From: Clostridia bacterium
GTDB lineage: Bacteria; Bacillota; Clostridia; Peptostreptococcales; Acidaminobacteraceae
Assembly (NCBI GenBank): GCA_014859095.1
Contig: JACUUV010000008.1
Span: 1 to 64,000, forward strand
Direction of reading: 5' to 3'
Length of the DNA stretch: 64,000 nucleotides
This document shows positions 1 through 7,948 of the stretch, in pieces. The notes under the pieces were generated by a model. It searched no databases, was not told where the DNA came from, and saw only the letters and a program-made list of their open reading frames with translations. The position numbers and the translations under genes are program-made. Every line of letters begins with the position of its first letter. Within the stretch, counting starts at the first letter, position 1.

Positions 1-47
1 TGCTCCACGTTGTTCACATTTTTTTTCAAAGTGTCTTTCCAGGCCAT
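1..47 (-). CDS. start of an unidentified protein, cut by window edge
   Basis: Only the first 15 codons are visible (MAWKDTLKKNVNNVE). The ATG is preceded by TAAGGAGGT at a good distance, and a promoter lies upstream at 118-146, so this is a real gene start. It is separated from the yicC-to-yugP operon by a terminator and so has its own transcription. The sequence is too short to name. The W and NNVE spacing loosely recalls the N-terminus of KamA-type aminomutases, but that is not evidence enough. Confidence 0.7.
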   Translation of the reverse strand, partial: MAWKDTLKKNVNNVE

Positions 48-117
48 TCTTACCTCCTTAGTCGTATTTTAGTCTGTGAGACCTAGACGTTATAAGTTGT
101 GCTTAATTTAGTTCACT

Positions 118-146
118 ATTATATCACATCCGCTTATATTAGCAAA
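118..146 (-). promoter_or_regulatory. promoter of the edge gene
   Basis: Read on the minus strand, TTTGCT at 146-141 and TATAAT at 123-118 are separated by 17 bases. A TG lies one base before the -10, making it an extended -10. The leader to the ATG at 47 is about 65 bases. No second structure was recognised in the leader. Confidence 0.6.
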
Positions 147-177
147 GTGAAAATTTTCCGTATTTCCATATTAATTC

Positions 178-208
178 ATAAAAAAAAGAAACCCTAACGA
201 TGGGTTTC
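178..208 (-). terminator. terminator of the yicC-to-yugP operon
   Basis: GAAACCC (188-194) pairs with GGGTTTC (202-208) around a 7-base loop. In the minus direction the stem is followed by a run of T. It lies just downstream of the zinc peptidase stop and ends the long housekeeping operon. Confidence 0.85.
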
Positions 209-223
209 TAATAATTGTAGTCT

Positions 224-901
224 TTAATCTCTTCCTCTGATCAACAACATTCTAAGAAGTTGACCAATTGCAATTGCTGCTGCAGCGACATAAGTCATTG
301 CTGCTGCATTCAATACTTTTTTGGCGTGTTTGTTCTCCTCGTCAGCAAGAAATCCATATTCATCCATCATCCGAAGTGCTCTTGAGCTCGCATTGAATTC
401 CACAGGTAAAGTTATCAATTGAAAAGCAACAGAGAATGTGAAAAACAATATGCCAATGTTGATTAAAAACGGCAAAGACAATACAATTCCCGCGATGAAC
501 AATGGCCAAAGCGCTTGTGAACCAAGCTGTGCAGCGGGTAAAATTGCTGTTCTGAGTTTTAAAGGCACATAACCTTCAGAATGTTGTAGTGCATGACCCG
601 CCTCATGACAAGCAACGCTAACAGATGCAACGGAACTATTGTCAAATACAGGTTCTGATAATCTGATTGCTTTTGCTCTGGGATCATAATGATCCGAAAG
701 ATATCCATGAACGCGTTCAACTCTGACATCTGTCAGCCCATTTTGTCTCAGCATCGCCTCAGCGGCTTGCGCACCAGTAATACCTCTTGAATTTCTAATT
801 TTATGATATTTGTTGAATGTTGATTTGACTTTCATGCTCGCTACTGAAGCCAAGAGCATCAAAATAATCAAAATAAAAGTGCCGCTTCCACCTAAATACA
901 T
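224..901 (-). CDS. YugP-type zinc metallopeptidase, membrane bound
   Basis: A 225-residue membrane protein of the YugP family (neutral zinc metallopeptidase family 2). The N-terminal hydrophobic segment (MYLGGSGTFILI) is followed by a cytosolic part carrying the HExxH zinc site in ACHEAGHALQH, then two or three further membrane helices and a C-terminal helix rich in alanine. The frame is open upstream, but the start is placed at ATG 901 because GGAGG lies directly before it. It begins one base after the fmt stop, so the two are translationally coupled. The substrate is unknown. It occupies the place where rsmB often follows fmt in other Bacillota. Confidence 0.9.
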   Translation of the reverse strand: MYLGGSGTFILIILMLLASVASMKVKSTFNKYHKIRNSRGITGAQAAEAMLRQNGLTDVRVERVHGYLSDHYDPRAKAIRLSEPVFDNSSVASVSVACHEAGHALQHSEGYVPLKLRTAILPAAQLGSQALWPLFIAGIVLSLPFLINIGILFFTFSVAFQLITLPVEFNASSRALRMMDEYGFLADEENKHAKKVLNAAAMTYVAAAAIAIGQLLRMLLIRGRD

Positions 902-902
902 A

Positions 903-1853
903 TTATGCCTCCATTTCTCCAAGTACGGTTCCAATCTCAATTTCATGACCCAGCAAAAAAGCATGTGCGGACATTTTTTTTAGGCTGCCAAGCTGAAGCT
1001 CTTCTATCAAAAGCACTCCATTTCCAGTCATGACATATATTCCGGTTTTCTCATTTGACAAAACCTTTCCGGCCATATGGTTTGATCCTTCAACGGGAAA
1101 TTCTTCAATGGGTTTTGCACGAAATATTTTCAATGTTTCGTTTTTATATTTTGTATGCGCCACCGGCCATGGATTGAATCCCCTGATGCGGTTGTAAATC
1201 ATGACCGCTGACATGTTCCAATCAATCAAAGCCAGTTCCTTGTTCAGCATTGATGCGTATGACGATTCTTCATCGATCTGACTTATTGGAACAATTTCAC
1301 CATTTTCAATTGCCGTAAGTGTCTCAATCAATAATTCGGACCCTTTAGCGGCTAAAAGATCGTGCAACTCCCCGGCATTCATGTCATCTTTGATCTCAAC
1401 TTTACATTTAAGAAGCATGTCTCCAGTATCAAGACCTGAATCCATCTGCATGGTTGTGATTCCTGAGAATTTCTCCCCATTCGCAATCGCCCAGTTGATG
1501 GGTGCCGCACCTCTGTATTTCGGTAGCAACGAAGCATGTACGTTGATGCAACCGAATTTTGGAACATCCAATATTTCCTGGGATAAGATCTGTCCATAAG
1601 CTACAACGACAATTACATCAGGATTTAATGCTTTTACGAGTTTGACCCATTCGCTCTTTCTGATCTTATCAGGTTGATATACGTTGATGTCGTGTTCTTC
1701 CGCAGTGATCTTGACCGGAGTCGGTGAAACTTTTTTCCCCCTGCCCTTTGGTTTGTCGGGTTGAGTGAACACACCTACAACATTATGATGTTCGATGCAT
1801 TTCTCAAGTGTTTGAACTGCAAAGTCAGGTGTCCCCATGAACACTATTTTCAT
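903..1853 (-). CDS. fmt: methionyl-tRNA formyltransferase
   Basis: Transfers a formyl group from 10-formyl-THF to Met-tRNA(fMet), making initiator tRNA. The 316 residues match the usual length. Visible family motifs are the N-terminal MKIVFMGTPDFA, the catalytic region SLLPKYRGAAPINWAI (Asn-His-Asp chemistry with the NVHASLLP histidine) and MDSGLDTGDM. The C-terminal OB-fold tRNA-binding part follows from about residue 205. It sits directly after def, the enzyme that later removes the formyl group, in the normal order. Eleven bases separate it from def. Confidence 0.98.
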   Translation of the reverse strand: MKIVFMGTPDFAVQTLEKCIEHHNVVGVFTQPDKPKGRGKKVSPTPVKITAEEHDINVYQPDKIRKSEWVKLVKALNPDVIVVVAYGQILSQEILDVPKFGCINVHASLLPKYRGAAPINWAIANGEKFSGITTMQMDSGLDTGDMLLKCKVEIKDDMNAGELHDLLAAKGSELLIETLTAIENGEIVPISQIDEESSYASMLNKELALIDWNMSAVMIYNRIRGFNPWPVAHTKYKNETLKIFRAKPIEEFPVEGSNHMAGKVLSNEKTGIYVMTGNGVLLIEELQLGSLKKMSAHAFLLGHEIEIGTVLGEMEA

Positions 1854-1864
1854 ATCATCACACC

Positions 1865-2332
1865 CTATTCCGCGATTTTTTCTGTATCTTCAAGTTGCTT
1901 GTCAATATATAAGACGCCATTTAAATGGTCAATTTCATGACATAAAACTCTTGAAAGCAGTTCTTCTCCTGTGAGCTCATACGATTCCCCAGTAACATCC
2001 TCATACTGAACTGTGACTTCATAGGGTCTCTCAACAAGTCCGTGACGTCCAGGCAGACTCAGGCATCCTTCTTCTTCTATTTGTTTGCCCTTTTTCTTGA
2101 TAATTCTAGGATTGATCAGTGCCATTGGTCCATCGTCATCATAAAGGTCAAATACAATGACTTGCTTCAATATTCCTATTTGAGGCGCTGCGAGTCCAAC
2201 ACCATCGGCATGATGCATGGTTTCGACCATATCATCGACCAATACCTTTAATCTTTCATCAAATACAGTGACTGGCTTGCTCATTTTTCTTAATATAGGG
2301 TCATCATCTACTCTTATTATTCTGATTGCCAT
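1865..2332 (-). CDS. def: peptide deformylase
   Basis: Removes the N-formyl group from nascent proteins; a metal enzyme (usually iron). All three family motifs are present: GVGLAAPQIG, EEGCLSLPG with the metal-binding Cys, and HEIDHLNG with the two metal-binding His and the catalytic Glu. At 155 residues it is the short type common in Clostridia. It lies between priA and fmt in one operon. Confidence 0.98.
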   Translation of the reverse strand: MAIRIIRVDDDPILRKMSKPVTVFDERLKVLVDDMVETMHHADGVGLAAPQIGILKQVIVFDLYDDDGPMALINPRIIKKKGKQIEEEGCLSLPGRHGLVERPYEVTVQYEDVTGESYELTGEELLSRVLCHEIDHLNGVLYIDKQLEDTEKIAE

Positions 2333-2362
2333 TGAATCCCTCCCATTTTATTTCAATTATTA

Positions 2363-4804
2363 TTATAGTATATTTGTGGCGTTTAAATCTATAGTCAATT
2401 TACAATTGTCCACTGAAGTAAATCTAGTATCCAGATTTTTCACATATTGCTTGATCAACTCATGATGTTCAGGTTTGCATTTGAGTAAAATCTGCCACCT
2501 GTATTGTCCATCTATCTTCTTTAATAATGCGGGATTTGCATCATATAAATCAACTTCATTTTGTAAACCGTTCTTTAATAATCTGTTTCGCAGGTAAGAA
2601 TGCGATTTTTCAGCATAGGATTTACAGATATCTTCTTCCTTGCTTGAAAAAAGCAGATTGATGATTTGGGTGAACGGTGGGTATTTCAGAGCATTTCTAA
2701 ATTGTATTTCAGCATCATAAAAAGCTTCATAACTTGTATGGTTGATGGCATAATGATCCGGAACGTAAGTCTGTAGAATCACTTCACCTGAAATATCCCC
2801 TCTTCCCGCTCTTCCGGCCACTTGATTGAACAATTGATAAGCTCTTTCTGATGACTGATAGCTTGGAAAATTAAGGATCAGATCGGCGGAGAGAATTCCA
2901 ATCAAAGTCACCCGTTTGAAATCGAAACCTTTTGCGACCATTTGGGTTCCAATTAAAATATCCGTGTTTGAGTTCTCAACATTTTTGACTATCCTCTCCA
3001 CACTGCCTTTACGCGTAGTAGTTGTTTTGTCCATTCGGTCTACGGTTGCGTCAGGAAAGAGCAACCTGATTTGTTCTTCAACTTTTTCAGTACCGACACC
3101 AAAATATTTGAAATAAGAACTTTGACATTTCGGACAAAGTTTAGGAATAAAACTCTCGTAACCACAGTAATTGCATCTTACTGATTTTTCACCTTTGAAA
3201 TAAGTCAATGTGACATCACAGTTAGGACAAGATAGTGTAAAACCACAACTTCTACAGGATACAAAGGTGGAATGTCCTTTCCGGTTCAGAAAAATGATAA
3301 CTTGCTCCTTTTTCTTCAGTCGTTCTTCAATAGCTTGATGGAGTCTCTCACTCAAGATCGATCGATTTCCATTTAGGAGTTCATCTCGCATGTCCACGAT
3401 TTCAAAGGTGGGAACCTCTTGTTCATTGTAACGTGCGACAAGTTTCACAAGTTTTCGGTTACCATTCAAAGCGTCATAATACTCATTTATTGAAGGCGTC
3501 GCTGACCCCGAGACTATAATGGCACCAGTCTGAGCGGTTCTGAATTTTGCGACTTCATATGTGGAATACTTTGGTCTTTTTTCAGAACGATAAGTGTTTT
3601 CATGGCTTTCATCGATAATGACCACACCCAGATTTTCTAAAGGTGTAAAAATAGCCGACCTTGCTCCGATAATCAAATCATAATCACCTTTTCTGATTTT
3701 CTTCCATTGATCATGTTTTTCCCCTTGAGAAATTTTGGAATGGATCAAAGCTATTCTTTCTTTACCGAAACGGCTGACAAAACGTGCCACAATCTGAGGT
3801 GTTAGAGCAATTTCAGGCACCATCAAAATCGCTTTTTTGCCCTTTCTAATAAAATATTCAATCAATTCTGCATAAACTTCAGTTTTTCCACTACCAGTGA
3901 CACCATGAAGCAAGAAGTCATCTGAGGTCCCCTCCTCATAGCTCTCCAAAATCTGATTATAAGCCTCCATTTGATCCTCGGAGAGCGATATTTGTGATTT
4001 GTCCTCATAACTTTCCATAAACACAGGAATTCTAAGGTCTTCTTCAAGTTCAATTTTGAGAGCGCCTGCTTTGATGAAACCGTCTATCACACTTTTGGAA
4101 ATTTTAAGCTTTTCCTGAACATCCAGTCGCTTGACCTTTGAAGTTGATCGCATTAGATCAGCAAGTTTAATTTTGGCACTGTGATGCTTTGGAATTTTTT
4201 CCATATAGGGTTCAAGTTTTTCCGTTGTTTCCAACCATTCAATATATCTGTCTTTGACAACGGCTTCGTACCCTACGTCAAATGCAATCATACCAAGTGC
4301 AATCAATTTTTTAATCGCATTTTTTTGTGTGGATGACGCATATCCTGATAGGATGAACTCTTCTTTGATCGGTCCGTTTTGAATACAACTCAGGACCGCA
4401 AGTTCAGAGTTCGAAAGAGAATCCATCTTGGTTTCATCAAAATCAACAGTCCTATATGTCTTGAATTGATTAGTCATCGTACCCGAAGGTAACAACAGAC
4501 TTACGGCTTCGGCATAACTGCATAAGTATTCGGTTCTTATGAATTCCATCCATTTCAAGTCATCGGACGTCAAATAAATACCGTCGTCAAAGACATATTG
4601 AACGGGTTTGAGTTTGTATTTTGAAGGTTCACTCATTTCATTCATCACTTTATAGACAATGCCCTCGATATAAGTGGTCGGACCAAAAGGTACTATGACT
4701 CTTGAACCAACAGCAATCCTTGCCCTGAATTCATCGGGAACAGTATAAGTGAATAAGTTGTCTATATTGGCCGCATTTCTAAGGATGATGATTTCTGCAT
4801 ACAT
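2363..4804 (-). CDS. priA: primosomal protein N', replication restart helicase
   Basis: PriA loads the replisome at stalled forks. The 813 residues carry an N-terminal 3'-DNA-binding domain, a Walker A (HGVTGSGKTEVY, about residue 305), a DESH Walker B box (IIDESHE), a helicase C-terminal half with GTQMVAKGFDF, and a zinc-binding module with four CxxC pairs (CRSCGF, CPNC, CNYCGY, CPKC). A TTG-started extension is open at 4819, but GAGGAG lies just upstream of ATG 4804, so the start is taken there. It follows coaBC by about 40 bases in the operon. Confidence 0.97.
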   Translation of the reverse strand: MYAEIIILRNAANIDNLFTYTVPDEFRARIAVGSRVIVPFGPTTYIEGIVYKVMNEMSEPSKYKLKPVQYVFDDGIYLTSDDLKWMEFIRTEYLCSYAEAVSLLLPSGTMTNQFKTYRTVDFDETKMDSLSNSELAVLSCIQNGPIKEEFILSGYASSTQKNAIKKLIALGMIAFDVGYEAVVKDRYIEWLETTEKLEPYMEKIPKHHSAKIKLADLMRSTSKVKRLDVQEKLKISKSVIDGFIKAGALKIELEEDLRIPVFMESYEDKSQISLSEDQMEAYNQILESYEEGTSDDFLLHGVTGSGKTEVYAELIEYFIRKGKKAILMVPEIALTPQIVARFVSRFGKERIALIHSKISQGEKHDQWKKIRKGDYDLIIGARSAIFTPLENLGVVIIDESHENTYRSEKRPKYSTYEVAKFRTAQTGAIIVSGSATPSINEYYDALNGNRKLVKLVARYNEQEVPTFEIVDMRDELLNGNRSILSERLHQAIEERLKKKEQVIIFLNRKGHSTFVSCRSCGFTLSCPNCDVTLTYFKGEKSVRCNYCGYESFIPKLCPKCQSSYFKYFGVGTEKVEEQIRLLFPDATVDRMDKTTTTRKGSVERIVKNVENSNTDILIGTQMVAKGFDFKRVTLIGILSADLILNFPSYQSSERAYQLFNQVAGRAGRGDISGEVILQTYVPDHYAINHTSYEAFYDAEIQFRNALKYPPFTQIINLLFSSKEEDICKSYAEKSHSYLRNRLLKNGLQNEVDLYDANPALLKKIDGQYRWQILLKCKPEHHELIKQYVKNLDTRFTSVDNCKLTIDLNATNIL

Positions 4805-4846
4805 ACTCGAACTCCTCAATTTAAAAAAGAGCAGGCCTCCCCACTC

Positions 4847-6040
4847 TTATATTTGATGGTATTCTATGACCTTGTCGATAATGATTTTGGCCACTTCACT
4901 TTTATTCATGCAATCATAAGATGTGCTGCGTCCATTTTTCTCAAAAATTGTGACGATGTTGGTATCCACATCAAATCCTGCACCTTCTGTTTTCACATTG
5001 TTGGCCACAATCATATCCAGATTCTTCTCGTCAAGTTTTTTAAGAGCATAAACCTCCAGGTTCTGGGTCTCTGCAGCGAATCCAACTAAAAATTGTTTGC
5101 TTTTCCGATCTCCCAGCGTTCTTAAAATATCAGGGTTTTTCACCATTTTCAGAACTACAGGGTCATCATTTTTTTTTATCTTCTCAATCTGTGCATGCTC
5201 CGGTCGATAATCCGATGGAGCTGCCGCTTTAATAATCACATCTGCATCCGACTGAGCCATAACTGCATCAAACATCTCTTTTGTCGTGGTCACGCCGATA
5301 TAAATGACGCCTGGTGGAGGGGTCAAATTGGTCGGACCACTGATAAGGACAACCTCTGCACCTTCCTTTAGCGCTTCAGTTGCAATCGCATAACCCATTT
5401 TACCACTGCTTCGATTTGAAATGTACCTGACGGGATCGATAGGTTCCTGAGTCGGTCCTGCAGTTACGAGTATTTTTTTTCCTTTAAGCTTTTCAGATCT
5501 GTTGAAATACCTGATCACTTCAGACACTATGGATTCAGGATTTTCAAGTTTACCCGCCCCCACATCTCCACAAGCCAGTCGACCCGATCCCGGTTCTATG
5601 ATGTGATAACCATAATGAACCAGCTTGTTGACATTGTCTTTGAAAATTGGATTTTCATACATTTTTGTGTTCATGGCCAAAGCCAGAAAAACTGGTGCTT
5701 CTGTGGCCATAACGGTTGTGGTGAGCATATCGTCAGCAATACCACCGGCAATTTTACCGACAATATTCGCAGTTGCTGGAACAATCAAAAATAAGTCTGC
5801 CCGCTTAGCGAGTGCTATATGTTCAACATCCCATGTCTTGGGATCCTCAAACATCTCGGTGACGACATAATTTTGTGAGATGGATTGAAAGGTCAAAGGT
5901 CTGACAAACTCAACCGCATGTTTTGTCATGATCACGTAGACATTCGCACCTGATTTTTTGAGCCTGCTGACGACGTCTGCCGCTTTATAGGCGGCAATGC
6001 CTCCTGTGACGCCAATGACTATGTTTTTATCCTTCAACAT
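4847..6040 (-). CDS. coaBC: bifunctional phosphopantothenoylcysteine decarboxylase/synthetase
   Basis: Makes 4'-phosphopantetheine in coenzyme A synthesis. The N-terminal flavoprotein CoaC half (MLKDKNIVIGVTGGIAAYK; the GSGRLACGDVGAGK loop holds the catalytic Cys) is joined to the C-terminal CoaB half, which opens with KKILVTAGPTQEPIDPVR and has ISNRSSGKMG. The 397 residues are normal for the fused form. It lies between rpoZ and priA, the usual order in Bacillota. Confidence 0.97.
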   Translation of the reverse strand: MLKDKNIVIGVTGGIAAYKAADVVSRLKKSGANVYVIMTKHAVEFVRPLTFQSISQNYVVTEMFEDPKTWDVEHIALAKRADLFLIVPATANIVGKIAGGIADDMLTTTVMATEAPVFLALAMNTKMYENPIFKDNVNKLVHYGYHIIEPGSGRLACGDVGAGKLENPESIVSEVIRYFNRSEKLKGKKILVTAGPTQEPIDPVRYISNRSSGKMGYAIATEALKEGAEVVLISGPTNLTPPPGVIYIGVTTTKEMFDAVMAQSDADVIIKAAAPSDYRPEHAQIEKIKKNDDPVVLKMVKNPDILRTLGDRKSKQFLVGFAAETQNLEVYALKKLDEKNLDMIVANNVKTEGAGFDVDTNIVTIFEKNGRSTSYDCMNKSEVAKIIIDKVIEYHQI

Positions 6041-6064
6041 GAAATCACTTCCTTTAAAGATTGG

Positions 6065-6277
6065 CTAGATTCTATCTTTTGGTGGTTCTGGAATATACGC
6101 TTCAATGTCATCGTTCATAATTTCCTTGATTGCGAGTGACAAGGGTTTTTCAATTTCCATATCGATGGCATCGTCTTCTCCGTCAGTCAAATAACGAGCG
6201 CGTTTCGCTGCAAGTATACAGAGTGCGTAACGGTTTCCTGTTTTTTCAATTAATTCATCAATTGATGGTTTAAGCAT
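6065..6277 (-). CDS. rpoZ: RNA polymerase omega subunit
   Basis: A small assembly subunit of RNA polymerase, 70 residues. The conserved core MLKPSIDELIEKTGNRYAL and the following AAKRARYL helix are typical. The upstream frame is open, but AAGGAGG stands before ATG 6277, which overlaps the gmk stop by 8 bases. This fixes the start and suggests translational coupling with gmk. Confidence 0.96.
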   Translation of the reverse strand: MLKPSIDELIEKTGNRYALCILAAKRARYLTDGEDDAIDMEIEKPLSLAIKEIMNDDIEAYIPEPPKDRI

Positions 6278-6893
6278 TTTCCTTTTCCTCCTTGAATTTG
6301 ACAACAATATCCTTGATGTCTGCATTCACACGGCATTTTTCAGCAGTTATGATAGCTTGTAAGACATCAGTTGAGCATTCAACTGTGTCATTGACAATGA
6401 AATAGTCGTAATTTTTGATTTGTTCGATTTCCTGATAAGCACTGGACATTCTTTTTTCAAGCGACTCAGGAGTTTCCGAGCCTCTTCCGACTATTCGATT
6501 TTTTAAAGTTTCCATCGAAGGTGGTAAAACAAAAACAAAAATACCTTCAGGATATTTTTGTTTGACTTGAAGTGCGCCTTGAATATCGATTTCAAGCAAA
6601 ACATTTTCACCATTTGTAATTTTTTCAATCACAAAATCCTTTGGAGTTCCGTAATAATTGTCATACACTTCCGCATATTCCAGAAAACCTCCATTTTCAA
6701 TCATGGATTCAAACATTTGCTTGGTGATGAAATGATAACTCTTGCCATCCACTTCTGCATGTCTTGGTGCACGAGTTGTTGCAGATACTGATACAACTAT
6801 GCTTTCATCCCTTTGAATCAGTTCTTTACATATGGTACCTTTTCCAGCACCTGAGGGTCCTGAGACAATAATTAGCAATCCTTTGTGATTCAT
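6270..6893 (-). CDS. gmk: guanylate kinase
   Basis: Phosphorylates GMP to GDP. The P-loop GPSGAGKGT begins about residue 12, followed by the GMP-binding region (TTRAPRHAEVDGKSYHF) and the lid. The 207 residues are standard. The start at 6893 is chosen over longer open frames because AAGGGAG precedes it and the protein then begins MNHKGLLIIVSGPSG, as in homologues. In many Bacillota remA lies between yicC and gmk; here only about 10 bases separate them, so remA is not at this place. Confidence 0.97.
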   Translation of the reverse strand: MNHKGLLIIVSGPSGAGKGTICKELIQRDESIVVSVSATTRAPRHAEVDGKSYHFITKQMFESMIENGGFLEYAEVYDNYYGTPKDFVIEKITNGENVLLEIDIQGALQVKQKYPEGIFVFVLPPSMETLKNRIVGRGSETPESLEKRMSSAYQEIEQIKNYDYFIVNDTVECSTDVLQAIITAEKCRVNADIKDIVVKFKEEKENA

Positions 6894-6903
6894 CACGACT
6901 CCC

Positions 6904-7788
6904 TTACTCGATGTTTTGAATTTGTTCCCTGATTTGCTCAATTTCACTTTTGAGTTCAATGACTCTGTTTGAAATGTCAAAGTCAGGCGATTTTGATCCG
7001 ACAGTGTTGATTTCCCTGTTTAATTCCTGAATTAAAAAATCGAGTTTTCGACCCACTGGGTCAACAGAGTTGAGAATATCCTCGATTTGGTCCAAATGTG
7101 AGTGGATTCTGACTATTTCTTCGTTGATATTTGTTTTGTCCGCATAAATCGCAATTTCGTTTGCAATTCTCACTTCATCGATTTCAGCATTCATATCTTT
7201 CAATAGATCAATAATACGATCTTTGATCTTGTTTTTGTAATTTTCCACAATCATTGGAGTGAATGCTTCGATTTCTTTTAGGACAGATCTGATGTTTTCA
7301 ACTTTTATGAATATGTCGTTCTTGAGTTGTAAACCTTCGACAGCCCTCATTGCTGTTATGCGTTCTAGAGCAATATCCATTGCGGGTTCAAGTACACCCC
7401 AGAATTCATTTTCATCCCTCTCCTGATATGAGACATCGATTCCGTCTTGGAGACGTGACAATAGGCTCAAACTTATCGTTTCAGAAAGTCCATATCTGCT
7501 TTGTATAGCTTTGTATACTTCAACATACTTGTCCAATATCTCAAAATTGGCTTTGACTTCGTAATTGTCATATGCCTTTTCTTCCAAATTGATATAGACA
7601 TCAATTCTTCCACGAAATAGTTTGCTCTTGACCTTGTTCTTGATTCGATCCTCAAACACATTGAGTTTTTTAGGCATTTTAACTGTAATATCGCAATATC
7701 TGTTGTTGACAGATTTGAGTTCAACTGTAACATCGAAAACATCCGTGCTGTGTTCCCCACGGCCAAAGCCAGTCATGCTGTATATCAT
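6904..7788 (-). CDS. yicC: YicC/YloC family endoribonuclease
   Basis: First gene of the operon, 294 residues. It opens with the family hallmark MIYSMTGFGRGE, and its C-terminal DUF1732 part carries IQELNREINTVGSKS. Members of this family act as RNases in E. coli and B. subtilis. The start is set at 7788, behind GGAGGT; the in-frame ATG farther up lacks a ribosome binding site. It is divergent from rqcH with a shared 160-base promoter region. Confidence 0.93.
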   Translation of the reverse strand: MIYSMTGFGRGEHSTDVFDVTVELKSVNNRYCDITVKMPKKLNVFEDRIKNKVKSKLFRGRIDVYINLEEKAYDNYEVKANFEILDKYVEVYKAIQSRYGLSETISLSLLSRLQDGIDVSYQERDENEFWGVLEPAMDIALERITAMRAVEGLQLKNDIFIKVENIRSVLKEIEAFTPMIVENYKNKIKDRIIDLLKDMNAEIDEVRIANEIAIYADKTNINEEIVRIHSHLDQIEDILNSVDPVGRKLDFLIQELNREINTVGSKSPDFDISNRVIELKSEIEQIREQIQNIE

Positions 7789-7817
7789 TCGTACCTCCAA
7801 GTTCATAACATCATTAA

Positions 7818-7847
7818 ATTATAACATACATTCCTCCAAATATACAA
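7818..7847 (-). promoter_or_regulatory. promoter of the yicC-gmk-rpoZ-coaBC-priA-def-fmt operon
   Basis: On the minus strand TTGTAT (7847-7842) and TATAAT (7823-7818) are 18 bases apart, and TG one base before the -10 makes it an extended -10. It faces away from the rqcH promoter. Confidence 0.6.
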
Positions 7848-7879
7848 CCCACTTCGCTTGGTTAATCCTTGTCTAAATC

Positions 7880-7908
7880 TTTAAATTCCGTCATATAAGT
7901 GGTATACT
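7880..7908 (+). promoter_or_regulatory. promoter of rqcH
   Basis: TATACT at 7903-7908 is preceded by TG at 7900-7901, an extended -10. The -35 is weak (TTTAAA, 7880-7885, 17-base spacing). The start codon of rqcH follows about 40 bases later. Confidence 0.55.
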
Positions 7909-7948
7909 TATAAATTATGACCACAATACAATTAAAAGGGAGGCTTTC

